From NCBI RefSeq assembly GCF_030817415.1, contig NZ_JAUSZI010000002.1, forward strand, positions 4,340,001-4,404,000: a stretch of 64,000 nt of DNA. Reading direction: 5' to 3'. A model generated the notes under the pieces. It worked only from the letters and a program-made list of their open reading frames with translations, made no database searches and was not told where the DNA came from. The translations under genes were made by a program, and so were the position numbers. Source of the stretch: Streptomyces umbrinus (lineage in GTDB: Bacteria > Actinomycetota > Actinomycetes > Streptomycetales > Streptomycetaceae). Position 1 is the stretch's first letter. Every line of letters begins with the position of its first letter. Below, one piece after another: positions 1 through 7,611 of this stretch.

Positions 1-1097
1 AGGGCGTCGGCCCCGACGGCTCCGGCGAGGCCTGGCGTGTCATCCCCTCGGGCCTGCACGGCCCGGCGACGGTCGACGTCGGCAACGCCGGCACGGTGAT
101 GCGGTTCCTGCCCCCGGTCGCCGCCCTCGCGGACGGCCCCATCCGGTTCGACGGCGACCCGCGTTCGTACGAGCGCCCCCTGCACGGAGTGATCGACGCG
201 CTGCGCGCCCTCGGCGCCCGTATCGACGACGACAGCCGCGGCGCGCTGCCGCTGACCGTGCACGGCTCCGGGGCGCTGGAGGGCGGCCCGGTGGAGATCG
301 ACGCGTCCTCGTCGTCCCAGTTCGTGTCGGCGCTCCTGCTGTCCGGCCCGCGCTTCAACCAGGGCGTGGAGGTCCGGCACACCGGTTCGAGGCTCCCCTC
401 CATGCCGCACATCCGGATGACCGTCGACATGCTGCGCTCGATCGGTGCCCAGGTGGACACCCCGGAGTCGGGCGGCGAGCCGAACGTCTGGCGGGTCACA
501 CCGGGCGCGCTCCTCGGCCGCGACCTCACCGTCGAGCCGGACCTGTCGAACGCCCAGCCCTTCCTTGCGTCCGCCCTGGTCACCGGCGGCAGGGTCGTCA
601 TCCCGGACTGGCCGCTGCGCACCACCCAGCCCGGTGACAAGCTGCGTGAGATCTTCACCGAGATGGGCGGTTCCTGCGAACTGACCGACCGGGGCCTGGA
701 GTTCACCGGCTCCGGCTCGATCCACGGCATCGACGTGGACCTCGGCGAGGTCGGCGAACTGACGCCGGGCATCGCGGCGGTCGCGGCCCTCGCCGACTCC
801 CCCTCCACCCTCCGCGGCGTGGCCCATCTGCGTCTGCACGAGACGGACCGGCTGGCCGCGCTCACCAAGGAGATCAACGAACTGGGCGGCGACGTCACCG
901 AGACCGCCGACGGCCTCCACATCCGCCCGCGCCGGCTGCACGGCGGGGTCTTCCACACGTACGACGACCACCGCATGGCCACCGCGGGCGCGATCATCGG
1001 CCTCGCGGTCGACGACGTACAGATCGAGAACGTGGCGACGACGGCGAAGACCCTGCCGGACTTCCCCGATCTGTGGACCGGAATGCTCGGGAACTGA
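1..1097 (+). CDS. aroA: 3-phosphoshikimate 1-carboxyvinyltransferase (EPSP synthase), 5' truncated
   Basis: The reading frame is open from base 3 of the window, so the N-terminus lies upstream. EPSP synthase joins PEP to shikimate-3-phosphate in the cytosolic shikimate pathway. The visible part carries the N-terminal family signature NAGTVMRF (bases 87-110), the second signature RLHETDR near base 831, and the C-terminal YDDHRMATAGA stretch. An in-frame GTG at 96 lies inside the first signature and is not the start. The stop at 1095-1097 is 16 nt before the rsgA start, so the two genes are probably co-transcribed; the aroA-rsgA order is common in actinobacteria. Nothing looks damaged apart from truncation by the window edge. 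Confidence 0.95.
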   Translation, partial: GVGPDGSGEAWRVIPSGLHGPATVDVGNAGTVMRFLPPVAALADGPIRFDGDPRSYERPLHGVIDALRALGARIDDDSRGALPLTVHGSGALEGGPVEIDASSSSQFVSALLLSGPRFNQGVEVRHTGSRLPSMPHIRMTVDMLRSIGAQVDTPESGGEPNVWRVTPGALLGRDLTVEPDLSNAQPFLASALVTGGRVVIPDWPLRTTQPGDKLREIFTEMGGSCELTDRGLEFTGSGSIHGIDVDLGEVGELTPGIAAVAALADSPSTLRGVAHLRLHETDRLAALTKEINELGGDVTETADGLHIRPRRLHGGVFHTYDDHRMATAGAIIGLAVDDVQIENVATTAKTLPDFPDLWTGMLGN

Positions 1098-1113
1098 CGG
1101 GCGGACCGGGATC

Positions 1114-2124
1114 ATGCGCCGTTACGGCAAGCACACCGACGAGGACGACATCCGCCAGCGCCCGAACCGCAAGGGCAACCGGCCTCGTACGAACATCCGC
1201 CCCAAGCACGAGGAGGCGGTCGAGGGCATGGTCCTCACCGTCGACCGGGGCCGCCTGACCTGCCTGGTGGACGACCGGGTCGTCATGGCGATGAAGGCCC
1301 GCGAACTGGGCCGCAAGGCCGCGGTCGTCGGCGACCGGGTGGCCATCGTCGGCGACCTGTCCGGCGAGAAGGACACCCTGGCCCGCATCGTCCGCATCGA
1401 GCCGCGCACCTCCGTGCTGCGCCGCACGGCCGACGACGACGATCCGTACGAGCGTGTGGTCGTCGCCAACGCCGACCAGCTGGCCATCGTCACGGCCCTG
1501 GCCGACCCCGAGCCCCGCCCGCGCCTCATCGACCGCTGCCTGGTGGCGGCGTACGACGGCGGTCTGGACCCCCTGCTGGTCCTGACGAAGTCGGACCTGG
1601 CCCCGCCCGACGAACTCCTGGAGATGTACGGGGCGTTGGGCGTCCCGTACATCGTGACGAGCCGTCAGGAGCTGGAGAGCGGCGAGGCACTGGACCGCGT
1701 GCACAAGCAACTGGACGGCAAGATCACAGCGTTCGTGGGCCACTCGGGCGTCGGCAAGACGACACTCGTCAACGCGCTCGTGTCGCGGGAGCGACGACGC
1801 TCGACGGGCGTGGTCAACGCGGTCACCGGCCGAGGCAGGCACACCACGACATCGGCGCGGGCGATCCCCCTGCCCGACAACGACGGCTGGGTCGTCGACA
1901 CGCCGGGCGTACGGTCCTTCGGCCTGCACCATGTGGACCCGTCCCGCGTCATCAAGGCCTTCCCCGACCTGGAACCCGGCACCGAGGGCTGTCCGCGCGC
2001 GTGCAGCCACGACGAACCGGACTGCGCACTGGACGCCTGGGTGGCCGAGGGGCACGCGGACCCGGCCCGCCTCTACTCGCTGCGCCGGCTGCTCTCCACG
2101 CGCGAACGGCGCGAGGGGGACTGA
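1114..2124 (+). CDS. rsgA: Ribosome small-subunit-dependent GTPase A
   Basis: Late 30S-maturation GTPase of 336 aa with the family's circular permutation. An OB-fold-type N-terminus precedes G4 (TKSD, 158-161), then G1 (GHSGVGKTT, 209-217), G2 Thr residues at 244-246 and G3 (DTPG, 262-265). A C-terminal zinc site is formed by C293, C297, H299 and C304. The order G4-G1-G2-G3 is diagnostic for RsgA/YloQ/YjeQ. ATG 1114 follows aroA by 16 nt with only a weak purine-rich ribosome site, so it is probably translated from the aroA message. Intact and of normal length. Confidence 0.95.
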   Translation: MRRYGKHTDEDDIRQRPNRKGNRPRTNIRPKHEEAVEGMVLTVDRGRLTCLVDDRVVMAMKARELGRKAAVVGDRVAIVGDLSGEKDTLARIVRIEPRTSVLRRTADDDDPYERVVVANADQLAIVTALADPEPRPRLIDRCLVAAYDGGLDPLLVLTKSDLAPPDELLEMYGALGVPYIVTSRQELESGEALDRVHKQLDGKITAFVGHSGVGKTTLVNALVSRERRRSTGVVNAVTGRGRHTTTSARAIPLPDNDGWVVDTPGVRSFGLHHVDPSRVIKAFPDLEPGTEGCPRACSHDEPDCALDAWVAEGHADPARLYSLRRLLSTRERREGD

Positions 2125-2180
2125 TCTGCGGCTGATCTCCAGCCGATCTCCGACCGATCTTCGTTTGACCTCAGTGTTGT

Positions 2181-2231
2181 TTGCATCCCCGCTGCGACGG
2201 TAAAGGCATAATCGCACCAAGCGGGATGCAA
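2181..2231 (+). promoter_or_regulatory. Long inverted repeat upstream of the SMR exporter gene
   Basis: Left arm TTGCATCCCCGCT (2181-2193) and right arm AGCGGGATGCAA (2220-2231) pair over 12 bp with one bulged C. An inner GCGA/TCGC stem lies in the loop. A CATAAT hexamer at 2207-2212 sits in the loop and could be a -10 box with TTGCAT as a long-spaced -35. The element ends 38 nt before the start codon. It could be an RNA fold or an operator; I could not match it to the conserved core of a known guanidine riboswitch class. Confidence 0.5.
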
Positions 2232-2269
2232 GCGAGACGAAGCGGTCACGGAGCGTGGGAGGGCATCAC

Positions 2270-2593
2270 ATGGCGTGGCTGCTGGTTGTCGTCGCGGGGC
2301 TCCTGGAGACGGGTTTCGCCGTCTGCCTCAAGCTCTCCCACGGCTTCACGAGACTCTGGCCCACAGTGGCCTTCTGTATCTTCGCCCTGGGCAGCTTCGG
2401 CCTCCTCACCCTGTCCCTCAAGAAGCTCGACGTGGGACCCGCGTACGCGGTCTGGACAGGCATCGGGGCCGCCGGCACCGCCATCTACGGCATGATCTTC
2501 CTCGACGACCTGGTCTCGACCCTGAAGATCATCTCGATCTCCCTGGTGATCATAGGAGTCATCGGCCTGCAGCTGTCGGGCTCGTCCCACTAG
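2270..2593 (+). CDS. SMR-family exporter, Gdx/SugE guanidinium-type
   Basis: Small multidrug resistance protein of 107 aa with four hydrophobic helices. The essential membrane-embedded glutamate is E13 (AGLLETGF). The sequence resembles SugE/Gdx more than EmrE: the LKLSHGF segment and the block PAYAVWTGIGAAG are typical of guanidinium exporters, which work as dual-topology H+-coupled antiporters. A GTG five codons upstream is in frame, but the GGGAGGG ribosome site at 2258-2263 favours ATG 2270. The gene stands alone between rsgA and a convergent TetR gene. Substrate is inferred from family resemblance; a quaternary-ammonium specificity is possible. Confidence 0.85.
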   Translation: MAWLLVVVAGLLETGFAVCLKLSHGFTRLWPTVAFCIFALGSFGLLTLSLKKLDVGPAYAVWTGIGAAGTAIYGMIFLDDLVSTLKIISISLVIIGVIGLQLSGSSH

Positions 2594-2598
2594 GACCG

Positions 2599-2654
2599 CC
2601 GGTCACTGACCACCGGTCACTGGCCACCGGTCACTGGCCACCGGTCACTGGCCA
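2599..2654 (+). repeat. Four tandem 14-bp repeats
   Basis: Four copies of CCGGTCACTGGCCA follow head to tail; the first has one substitution (GACCA for GGCCA). They lie between the convergent SMR and TetR genes, just after the SMR stop. No coding function is apparent; they could form slipped structures or act in termination. Confidence 0.85.
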
Positions 2655-2698
2655 CCGCTCACCGGTCCTTGGTTTGTGCCCACCCACCCGCAGCCGCA

Positions 2699-3310
2699 TC
2701 AACTCACGGATCGCACAGTCGTCAAAGCGTCCCGAACCATCCCCGCCGTACCCCCCTCCCCGGCAGGGGCCAGCACGCACGACACCCCCAACCGCACCAC
2801 GAGCTCACAGGCCCGGGCCAGCTCCGCGGCCTCGGACTTCGACACACCCGGCACGGTCAGCGAGGCGACGGCCCGGTCCCGTACCAACCCCACGAAGTCC
2901 CCCGGCGACGGCAACGGCCCATCGGCCCTCCGCTGAGCGGGCACGGCCGACGAGGACGGCACCGCGGACAGGGTGGGCGAGGGCAGCCGCTCCGCCCAGC
3001 ACCCCGTGAGCATCGCCCGCACCAGCGCGTTCCCCCGGGCCGCCGACACCGTCCACTCCGCCGCCGCGGCCAACCGCTCCCGAGGCTCCGCACGGCTCAC
3101 CAGAGCCCGCTCGACCCCCGCGAGATACGCATCGGCCTCCCGCCGTACGAGCGCACGCGCAAGCCCCTCCTTGCTCCCGAACTCGTTGTAGAGGGTCTGC
3201 CGGGAAACCCCGGCCGCGGCGGCCACGTCGACCATCCGCACGGCGGACCACGGACGGCGTCCGAGCGCCGTGGAGGCGGCGTCCAGTAGGGATTCCCGCG
3301 CTGCAGGCAT
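2699..3310 (-). CDS. TetR/AcrR-family transcriptional regulator
   Basis: Regulator of 203 aa. The N-terminal helix-turn-helix is clear ([20 protein letters not shown], about residues 26-45), followed by a variable alpha-helical ligand domain. The frame stays open upstream, but ATG 3310 has a GGGAGG site 6 nt before it, so the longer version is rejected. A TTGACA -35 hexamer lies at 3368-3373 on this strand. It is convergent with the SMR exporter and divergent from hisN. Because TetR proteins often control neighbours, the SMR gene or hisN are possible targets, but nothing in the sequence proves this. Confidence 0.85.
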   Translation of the reverse strand: MPAARESLLDAASTALGRRPWSAVRMVDVAAAAGVSRQTLYNEFGSKEGLARALVRREADAYLAGVERALVSRAEPRERLAAAAEWTVSAARGNALVRAMLTGCWAERLPSPTLSAVPSSSAVPAQRRADGPLPSPGDFVGLVRDRAVASLTVPGVSKSEAAELARACELVVRLGVSCVLAPAGEGGTAGMVRDALTTVRSVS

Positions 3311-3561
3311 CGTCGCCTCCCTGGGGCGATCGGCTCTGCGCTTCAGAGTTGACGCGCACGGAGGCACTGTCAAGGGTTCGCGGCATGACCCGGGGGCGCC
3401 AAGCGCCGCCAAGGGGCGCGCGGCTGTGCCGAACCGCGGCCCGTCGCGGGGCGCGACCGGCTGCGGCGGAGTGCGACCGGCTACATCCGACCCGCACCTG
3501 TAACACAACCCCCGGTCTCCCCCCGTTCCCCGCGGAGCGACCCGGAAGATACGGTTCGCTC

Positions 3562-4362
3562 ATGCCCGACTATCGCGATGACCTGCGCCTCGCCCATGTC
3601 CTGGCGGACGCCGCCGACGCCGCGACGATGGACCGGTTCAAGGCGCTCGACCTCAAGGTCGAGACCAAGCCGGACATGACCCCGGTGAGCGAGGCCGACA
3701 AGGCCGCCGAGGAGCTGATCCGCGGCCACCTCCAACGGGCACGGCCGCGGGACGCGATCCTCGGCGAGGAGTACGGCGTCGAGGGCACCGGCCCCCGCCG
3801 CTGGGTGATCGACCCGATCGACGGCACCAAGAACTACGTACGCGGCGTACCCGTCTGGGCCACGCTCATCGCGCTGATGGAGGCGAGCGAGGGCGGTTAC
3901 CAGCCGGTCGTCGGCGTGGTCTCCGCGCCCGCGCTGAGCCGCCGCTGGTGGGCGGCGAAGAGCCACGGCGCGTTCACCGGCCGCAGCCTGTCGTCCGCGT
4001 CCCGGCTCAAGGTCTCGCAGGTCTCGCGCATGAAGGACGCGTCCTTCGCGTACTCCTCCCTGGGCGGCTGGGAGGAGCGCAGCCTGCTCGACGGCTTCCT
4101 CGACCTGACCCGCGAGGTGTGGCGCACGCGCGCGTACGGCGACTTCTGGCCGTACATGATGGTCGCCGAGGGCGCGGTCGACATCTGCGCGGAGCCCGAA
4201 CTGTCGCTGTGGGACATGGCGGCGACCGCGATCATCGTGACCGAGGCGGGCGGCTCCTTCACGGGCCTCGACGGCCGCCCGGGCCCGCACAGCGGCAACG
4301 CGGCCGCGTCGAACGGCATCCTCCACGACGAGCTGCTGGGTTATCTGAACCAGCGCTACTGA
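3562..4362 (+). CDS. hisN: Histidinol-phosphatase, inositol-monophosphatase-fold type
   Basis: Enzyme of 266 aa from the Mg2+-dependent inositol monophosphatase superfamily, of the type that dephosphorylates histidinol phosphate in actinobacterial histidine biosynthesis. Metal ligands are visible as LGEEYG (E69/E70), the DPIDGTKN block with D84 and D87, and SLWDMAA (D218). The open frame extends upstream, but ATG 3562 has a TACGGT box at 3550-3555 ending 6 nt before it and no Shine-Dalgarno, which fits a leaderless mRNA. HisN is chosen over a general phosphatase because of the aroA/rsgA neighbourhood known in Streptomyces; inositol phosphatase activity cannot be excluded. Confidence 0.85.
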   Translation: MPDYRDDLRLAHVLADAADAATMDRFKALDLKVETKPDMTPVSEADKAAEELIRGHLQRARPRDAILGEEYGVEGTGPRRWVIDPIDGTKNYVRGVPVWATLIALMEASEGGYQPVVGVVSAPALSRRWWAAKSHGAFTGRSLSSASRLKVSQVSRMKDASFAYSSLGGWEERSLLDGFLDLTREVWRTRAYGDFWPYMMVAEGAVDICAEPELSLWDMAATAIIVTEAGGSFTGLDGRPGPHSGNAAASNGILHDELLGYLNQRY

Positions 4363-4472
4363 GGCGCCTGGGGGCAGTTGAGGCACTGACAGGTGGGAAA
4401 GCGCCCCAAATATCGCCTGCACGCGCCCTCTTGTTGACCGTCTCTTTAACTGCGACTCTGAGAGTCCCCCCA

Positions 4473-4507
4473 CTTGTGAACTTGTGAATCCGTTAACTAA
4501 CGGATTC
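4473..4507 (+). promoter_or_regulatory. Perfect 22-bp palindrome with preceding direct repeat
   Basis: GAATCCGTTA (4486-4495), two spacer bases, then TAACGGATTC (4498-4507) form a perfect inverted repeat of 10-bp arms. Directly before it CTTGTGAA occurs twice in tandem (4473-4480, 4481-4488). A TTGACC hexamer lies at 4434-4439. The palindrome ends 3 nt before the GGAGG ribosome site of the CBS-domain gene. Its position suggests a dimeric repressor operator or a 5'UTR hairpin. Confidence 0.6.
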
Positions 4508-4526
4508 GTAGGAGGTGGCTCCGTCC

Positions 4527-4919
4527 ATGCTCGTCCGCGACGCCATGAGCACGGTGGTCCTCACCATCGGACCCGCTCACACCCTCCGGCAGGCCGCCGC
4601 GCTGATGTCCGCACGCCGCGTCGGCGCGGCCGTGGTTCTCGATCCCGACGAAGGCGGGCTCGGCATTCTCACCGAGCGCGACATCCTCAACTCCGTAGGC
4701 CTGGGCCAGAGCCCGGACGCCGAGCGGGCCCACGCCCACACGACCACCGACGTGGTGTTCGCCGCCCCGACCTGGACGCTGGAGGAGGCGTCGCTCGCCA
4801 TGACCCACGGCGGTTTCCGCCACCTCGTCGTCCTCGACCGCGGCGAGCCGGTCGGCATCGTCTCGGTCCGCGACATCATCCGCTGCTGGGCACCGCTGCG
4901 ACAGCACGCCCCGGCCTGA
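4527..4919 (+). CDS. CBS-domain-pair protein
   Basis: Stand-alone protein of 130 aa made of two CBS motifs, roughly residues 1-62 and 68-128. Each contains the typical hydrophobic-Gly pattern (LGILTERDIL and VGIVSVRDII). Such proteins bind adenine nucleotides and sense energy state, but the partner here is unknown. ATG 4527 is preceded by TAGGAGG at 4509-4515; an in-frame GTG at 4515 overlaps that site and is unlikely to be used. The gene is monocistronic, followed by a strong bidirectional terminator, and its upstream palindrome implies dedicated control. Confidence 0.8.
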   Translation: MLVRDAMSTVVLTIGPAHTLRQAAALMSARRVGAAVVLDPDEGGLGILTERDILNSVGLGQSPDAERAHAHTTTDVVFAAPTWTLEEASLAMTHGGFRHLVVLDRGEPVGIVSVRDIIRCWAPLRQHAPA

Positions 4920-4970
4920 GCGCAGCTCCGCCTGAGCACGGCTCTGCACGTAACCGACCCGGAAAGCGAA

Positions 4971-5004
4971 CGGGCCGGATCTCCGGTACGGGAGATCCGG
5001 CCCG
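4971..5004. terminator. Bidirectional hairpin between CBS gene and catalase
   Basis: Perfect 14-bp arms CGGGCCGGATCTCC and GGAGATCCGGCCCG with a 6-nt loop, between two convergent genes. Followed by CTCTTCG rather than a U tract, as is usual in Streptomyces. Confidence 0.85.
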
Positions 5005-5035
5005 CTCTTCGACGACAAGCGTTCCAGTGCTGGCG

Positions 5036-6490
5036 TCAGCCGCGCAGGGCCTGGACCGCGGCTTCCAGCCGCTTGCCGAAGTCTCCGTCGGCCTGACGGA
5101 AGTTGTCGATCGCGCGCTCGGCGATGTCGTCGCGCGAGACCTTGGCGATGAAGCCCGCGAGGTTGTCGATCAGACGGCCCTTCTCGTCCTCGGACATCAG
5201 GCGGTAGAGGTTGCCCGCCTGCACGAAGTCGTCGTCCTCGGAGTGGACCGGGGCCTCGTGGTTGCCGGTGCCGGCCGTGAAGTTCGCGGTCGACTGCCAC
5301 AGCGGCCGCTCGGTCTGGAACGGGCCGCCGAAGCTGTTCGGCTCGTAGTTCCTGGCACCCTTGTGGCGGCCGTCGTACAGGAAACCGTCACGGGAGTGCG
5401 TACGCGCCTCGGTGGCGTGCGGACGGTTCACCGGCAGGTGGTCGGCGTTGACGCCGACGCGGTAGCGGTGGGCGTCGCCGTACGCGAACAGGCGGCCCTG
5501 GAGCATCTTGTCGGGCGAGGGTCCGATGCCGGGCACGAAGTGCGCGGGCGAGAAGACGCTCTGCTCGACCTCCGCGAAGACGTTCTCCGGATTGCGGTTG
5601 AGCTCCAGCCTGCCGATCTCGATCGGCGGGTAGTCCTCGTGCGGCCACACCTTGGTGAGGTCGAACGGATTGAAGCGGTACGTCGCCGCGTCGGCCGCCG
5701 GCATGATCTGCACCTGCACGGTCCAGGTCGGGAAGTCGCCGCGCTCGATCGACTCGCGCAGATCGCGCTGGTGCGAGTCGGCGTCCTCACCGGCGATCCT
5801 CGCGGCCTCTGCCGATGTCAGGTTCTTGATGCCCTGGTCGGTCTTGAAGTGGTACTTGACCCAGAAGACCTCGCCGGCCTCGTTGCTCCACTGGTAGGTG
5901 TGCGAGCCGTACCCGTTCATGTGGCGGTACGAGGCGGGGATGCCGCGGTCGCCGAAGAGCCAGGTCACCTGGTGGGTGCTCTCCGGGCTGAGCCCCCAGA
6001 AGTCCCAGACGTTGTCGGCCTCCTGGGAGCCCGTGTACGGGTCGCGCTTCTGCGTGTGGATGAAGTCGGGGAACTTGATGGCGTCCTTGATGAAGAACAC
6101 CGGAGTGTTGTTGCCGACGAGGTCGTAGTTGCCCTCCTCGGTATAGAACTTCAGCGCCCAGCCGCGCGGGTCACGGACGGCGTCGGCCGAACCGAGGTTG
6201 CCGGCCACGGTGGAGAAGCGCAGGAACGTCTCGGTCTGCTTGCCGACCTCGGAGAGGAAGTGGGCGCGCGTGTACCGGCTGACGTCCGCGGTGACGGTGA
6301 AGGTGCCGTAGGCGCCGGCGCCACGGGCGTGCACCACACGCTCCGGGATGCGCTCCCGGTTGAAGTGCGCGAGCTTCTCCAGGAGGAGCTGGTCCTGGAC
6401 GAGAACAGGGCCGCCGATGCCCGCGGTCTCGCTGTTCTGGTTGTCGGCCACCGGCGCGCCGGCCTCCGTCGTAAGCGGTCCCTGAGTCAC
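5036..6490 (-). CDS. katA: Monofunctional heme catalase (small-subunit type)
   Basis: Catalase of 484 aa that dismutates H2O2. Catalytic His is H54 in [12 protein letters not shown]; distal Asn lies in GNNTPVFF (127-128); proximal heme Tyr is Y337 in [12 protein letters not shown]. Length fits clade-3 small-subunit enzymes without a flavodoxin-like tail. An ATG six codons upstream is in frame, but GTG 6490 has GCAGGAGG placed 6 nt before it and gives the usual N-terminus [10 protein letters not shown]. It is divergent from a Fur-type regulator, the arrangement of the S. coelicolor catA-catR pair, where CatR represses catalase until peroxide oxidises it. Promoter and operator are annotated separately. 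Confidence 0.95.
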   Translation of the reverse strand: MTQGPLTTEAGAPVADNQNSETAGIGGPVLVQDQLLLEKLAHFNRERIPERVVHARGAGAYGTFTVTADVSRYTRAHFLSEVGKQTETFLRFSTVAGNLGSADAVRDPRGWALKFYTEEGNYDLVGNNTPVFFIKDAIKFPDFIHTQKRDPYTGSQEADNVWDFWGLSPESTHQVTWLFGDRGIPASYRHMNGYGSHTYQWSNEAGEVFWVKYHFKTDQGIKNLTSAEAARIAGEDADSHQRDLRESIERGDFPTWTVQVQIMPAADAATYRFNPFDLTKVWPHEDYPPIEIGRLELNRNPENVFAEVEQSVFSPAHFVPGIGPSPDKMLQGRLFAYGDAHRYRVGVNADHLPVNRPHATEARTHSRDGFLYDGRHKGARNYEPNSFGGPFQTERPLWQSTANFTAGTGNHEAPVHSEDDDFVQAGNLYRLMSEDEKGRLIDNLAGFIAKVSRDDIAERAIDNFRQADGDFGKRLEAAVQALRG

Positions 6491-6556
6491 GCACGCCTCC
6501 TGCGTCATTCCTTGCTGATCCTGGCCGTTCCTGTCCCTCAGCCAAGGCCGAACTCG

Positions 6557-6584
6557 ATCCTACAATAGACAATGTCTAAGTCAA
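6557..6584 (-). promoter_or_regulatory. Catalase promoter with embedded CatR-type operator
   Basis: On the minus strand TTGACT (6579-6584) and TAGGAT (6557-6562) are separated by 16 bp, a near-consensus vegetative promoter for the catalase gene. The spacer contains the perfect palindrome TAGACA-A-TGTCTA (6566-6578). Placement between -35 and -10 is ideal for repression. By analogy with S. coelicolor the Fur-family product of the divergent gene is the likely ligand; the binding itself is inferred. Confidence 0.7.
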
Positions 6585-6645
6585 GGAATGCTCCAAAGTC
6601 ACACCTGTTCGGAAACTGGGCCTACCTGCTGCTAGGCTTGGTGGT

Positions 6646-7062
6646 ATGAGCGACCTGTTGGAACGACTGCGCGGACGCGGCTGGCGCATGACCGCGCAAC
6701 GGCGTGTCGTGGCCGAGGTCCTCGACGGCGATCACGTCCACCTGACGGCCGACGAGGTCCACGCGAGGGCCGTGGCCAAGCTGCCCGAGATCTCCAGGGC
6801 GACCGTCTACAACACGCTGGGTGAGCTGGTCTCGCTCGGCGAGGTGCTGGAAGTCGCCACGGACAAGCGCGCGAAGCGGTACGACCCGAACGCGCACAGT
6901 CCGCACCACCACCTGGTCTGCGCCCAGTGCGGCGCGATCAAGGACGTCCACCCGGGCGGCAACCCGCTGGCGGACCTCCCCGACTCCGAGCGCTTCGGCT
7001 TCACGGTCTCGGGCGTCGAGGTCACGTACCGCGGCGTATGCCCGAACTGCGCGGCGGCCTGA
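6646..7062 (+). CDS. catR: Fur-family peroxide-sensing repressor
   Basis: Regulator of 138 aa of the Fur/PerR group. The winged-helix recognition region is ISRATVYNTLGEL (about 49-61). The structural zinc site is CAQC (C92, C95) and CPNC (C132, C135). A His-rich metal region HSPHHHL (84-90) and D80 are the candidates for the regulatory metal site. ATG 6646 lies 7 nt after TAGGCT (6633-6638) with no clear ribosome site, so the message may be leaderless. It is divergent from catalase and shares a 155-bp control region with it; it probably represses both the catalase gene and itself. Confidence 0.9.
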   Translation: MSDLLERLRGRGWRMTAQRRVVAEVLDGDHVHLTADEVHARAVAKLPEISRATVYNTLGELVSLGEVLEVATDKRAKRYDPNAHSPHHHLVCAQCGAIKDVHPGGNPLADLPDSERFGFTVSGVEVTYRGVCPNCAAA

Positions 7063-7084
7063 CGACCGGCCCCACACACCCCCG

Positions 7085-7113
7085 AAGCCCCGGCCACAAG
7101 AAGGCCGGGGCTT
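7085..7113 (+). terminator. Terminator of catR
   Basis: Perfect 11-bp arms AAGCCCCGGCC and GGCCGGGGCTT, 7-nt loop, followed by TCAACAT, 22 nt after the catR stop. Confidence 0.85.
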
Positions 7114-7152
7114 TCAACATCCCGACCCCTCTACCCCTTACCCCCGAACACA

Positions 7153-7187
7153 CCGAAGGCCCGGAACCATTGGTTCCGGGCCTTCGG
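7153..7187 (-). terminator. Terminator of the first initiator tRNA gene
   Basis: Perfect 17-bp arms (7153-7169 and 7171-7187, CCGAAGGCCCGGAACCA and its complement) around one base, 7 nt beyond the 3' end of the minus-strand tRNA. It can also serve as a second stop for catR on the plus strand. Confidence 0.8.
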
Positions 7188-7194
7188 CCTTCAG

Positions 7195-7268
7195 TAGCGG
7201 GGACAGGATTTGAACCTGCGACCTCTGGGTTATGAGCCCAGCGAGCTACCGAGCTGCTCCACCCCGCG
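7195..7268 (-). tRNA. Initiator tRNA-fMet (CAT), copy 1
   Basis: Reading the minus strand, the sequence folds as a tRNA of 74 nt starting CGCGGGG and ending CCCCGCTA. The anticodon is CAT. Initiator hallmarks are the three G-C pairs in the anticodon stem (GGGCTCATAACCC) and an unpaired position 1-72 (C1 against U72). CCA is not encoded. The sequence is identical to the copy at 9659-9732. Confidence 0.95.
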
Positions 7269-7311
7269 GCGATGTCTGAACAGTACGTCACCGGCGCCGA
7301 CCAGTGCAAAT

Positions 7312-7328
7312 CAGTTCCCCGCGCCCCT
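7312..7328 (-). repeat. Dispersed intergenic repeat, GGGCGCGGGGAACTG type
   Basis: The minus strand reads AGGGGCGCGGGGAACTG, matching copies at 19131-19160 and 59181-59212. All three are intergenic. Confidence 0.6.
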
Positions 7329-7363
7329 GAATGCGGCGCCTTCGCAGCCCGGGCCGACACCTT

Positions 7364-7528
7364 CAGCCCGTCCGGCGCTTGAGGACGAGGCCGCCAGGCC
7401 GACTTCCCACCCACCCCGGTCAACCCACCCACCCACGCCAGCCCGCACCCACCCAGCCCGTCCGGCGCTTGAGGACGAGCGCGGCAGCGCGATACGGGGG
7501 TTCGGGGGCGGAGCCCCTGAAAGGGACG
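7364..7528. repeat. Two copies of a dispersed CCCGTCCGGCG..TTGAGGACGAG repeat
   Basis: A 26-bp core starting CAGCCCGTCCGGCG and ending GAGGACGAG occurs at 7364-7389 and 7454-7479. The second copy continues through GCGCGATACGGGGG and a GGGGGCGGAGCCCC stem to about 7528. A third full copy lies at 15681-15759. The rest of the 343-bp gap between the tRNA and the Sel1 gene holds low-complexity CCCACC runs and no credible gene. Confidence 0.75.
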
Positions 7529-7578
7529 ATGGGGGTCCCCCCGCTCGAGCGAAGCCGAGAGTGGGGGAGGGTAAGGGC

Positions 7579-7605
7579 GGCGGGGGCGAAAAACCCACCC
7601 CCGCC
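7579..7605 (-). terminator. Terminator of the Sel1-repeat gene
   Basis: Arms GGCGGGGG (7579-7586) and CCCCCGCC (7598-7605) directly after the stop of the minus-strand Sel1 gene. The loop carries the A/T run GCGAAAAACCCA; nearly the same module occurs after the SDR gene at about 15772-15797. Confidence 0.6.
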
Positions 7606-7611
7606 ACCCCG

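Noticed and set aside
2181-2231. Known guanidine riboswitch upstream of the SMR gene
   Set aside because: The conserved cores I remember for classes I-III are not present; kept only as an unassigned structure.
3349-3561. N-terminal extension of hisN
   Set aside because: The open frame upstream has no ribosome site and is unlike the family; the TANNNT box supports ATG 3562.
4484-6568. 694-codon open frame antisense to the catalase gene
   Set aside because: High G+C produces long antisense frames; the opposite strand encodes a full catalase with all catalytic motifs.
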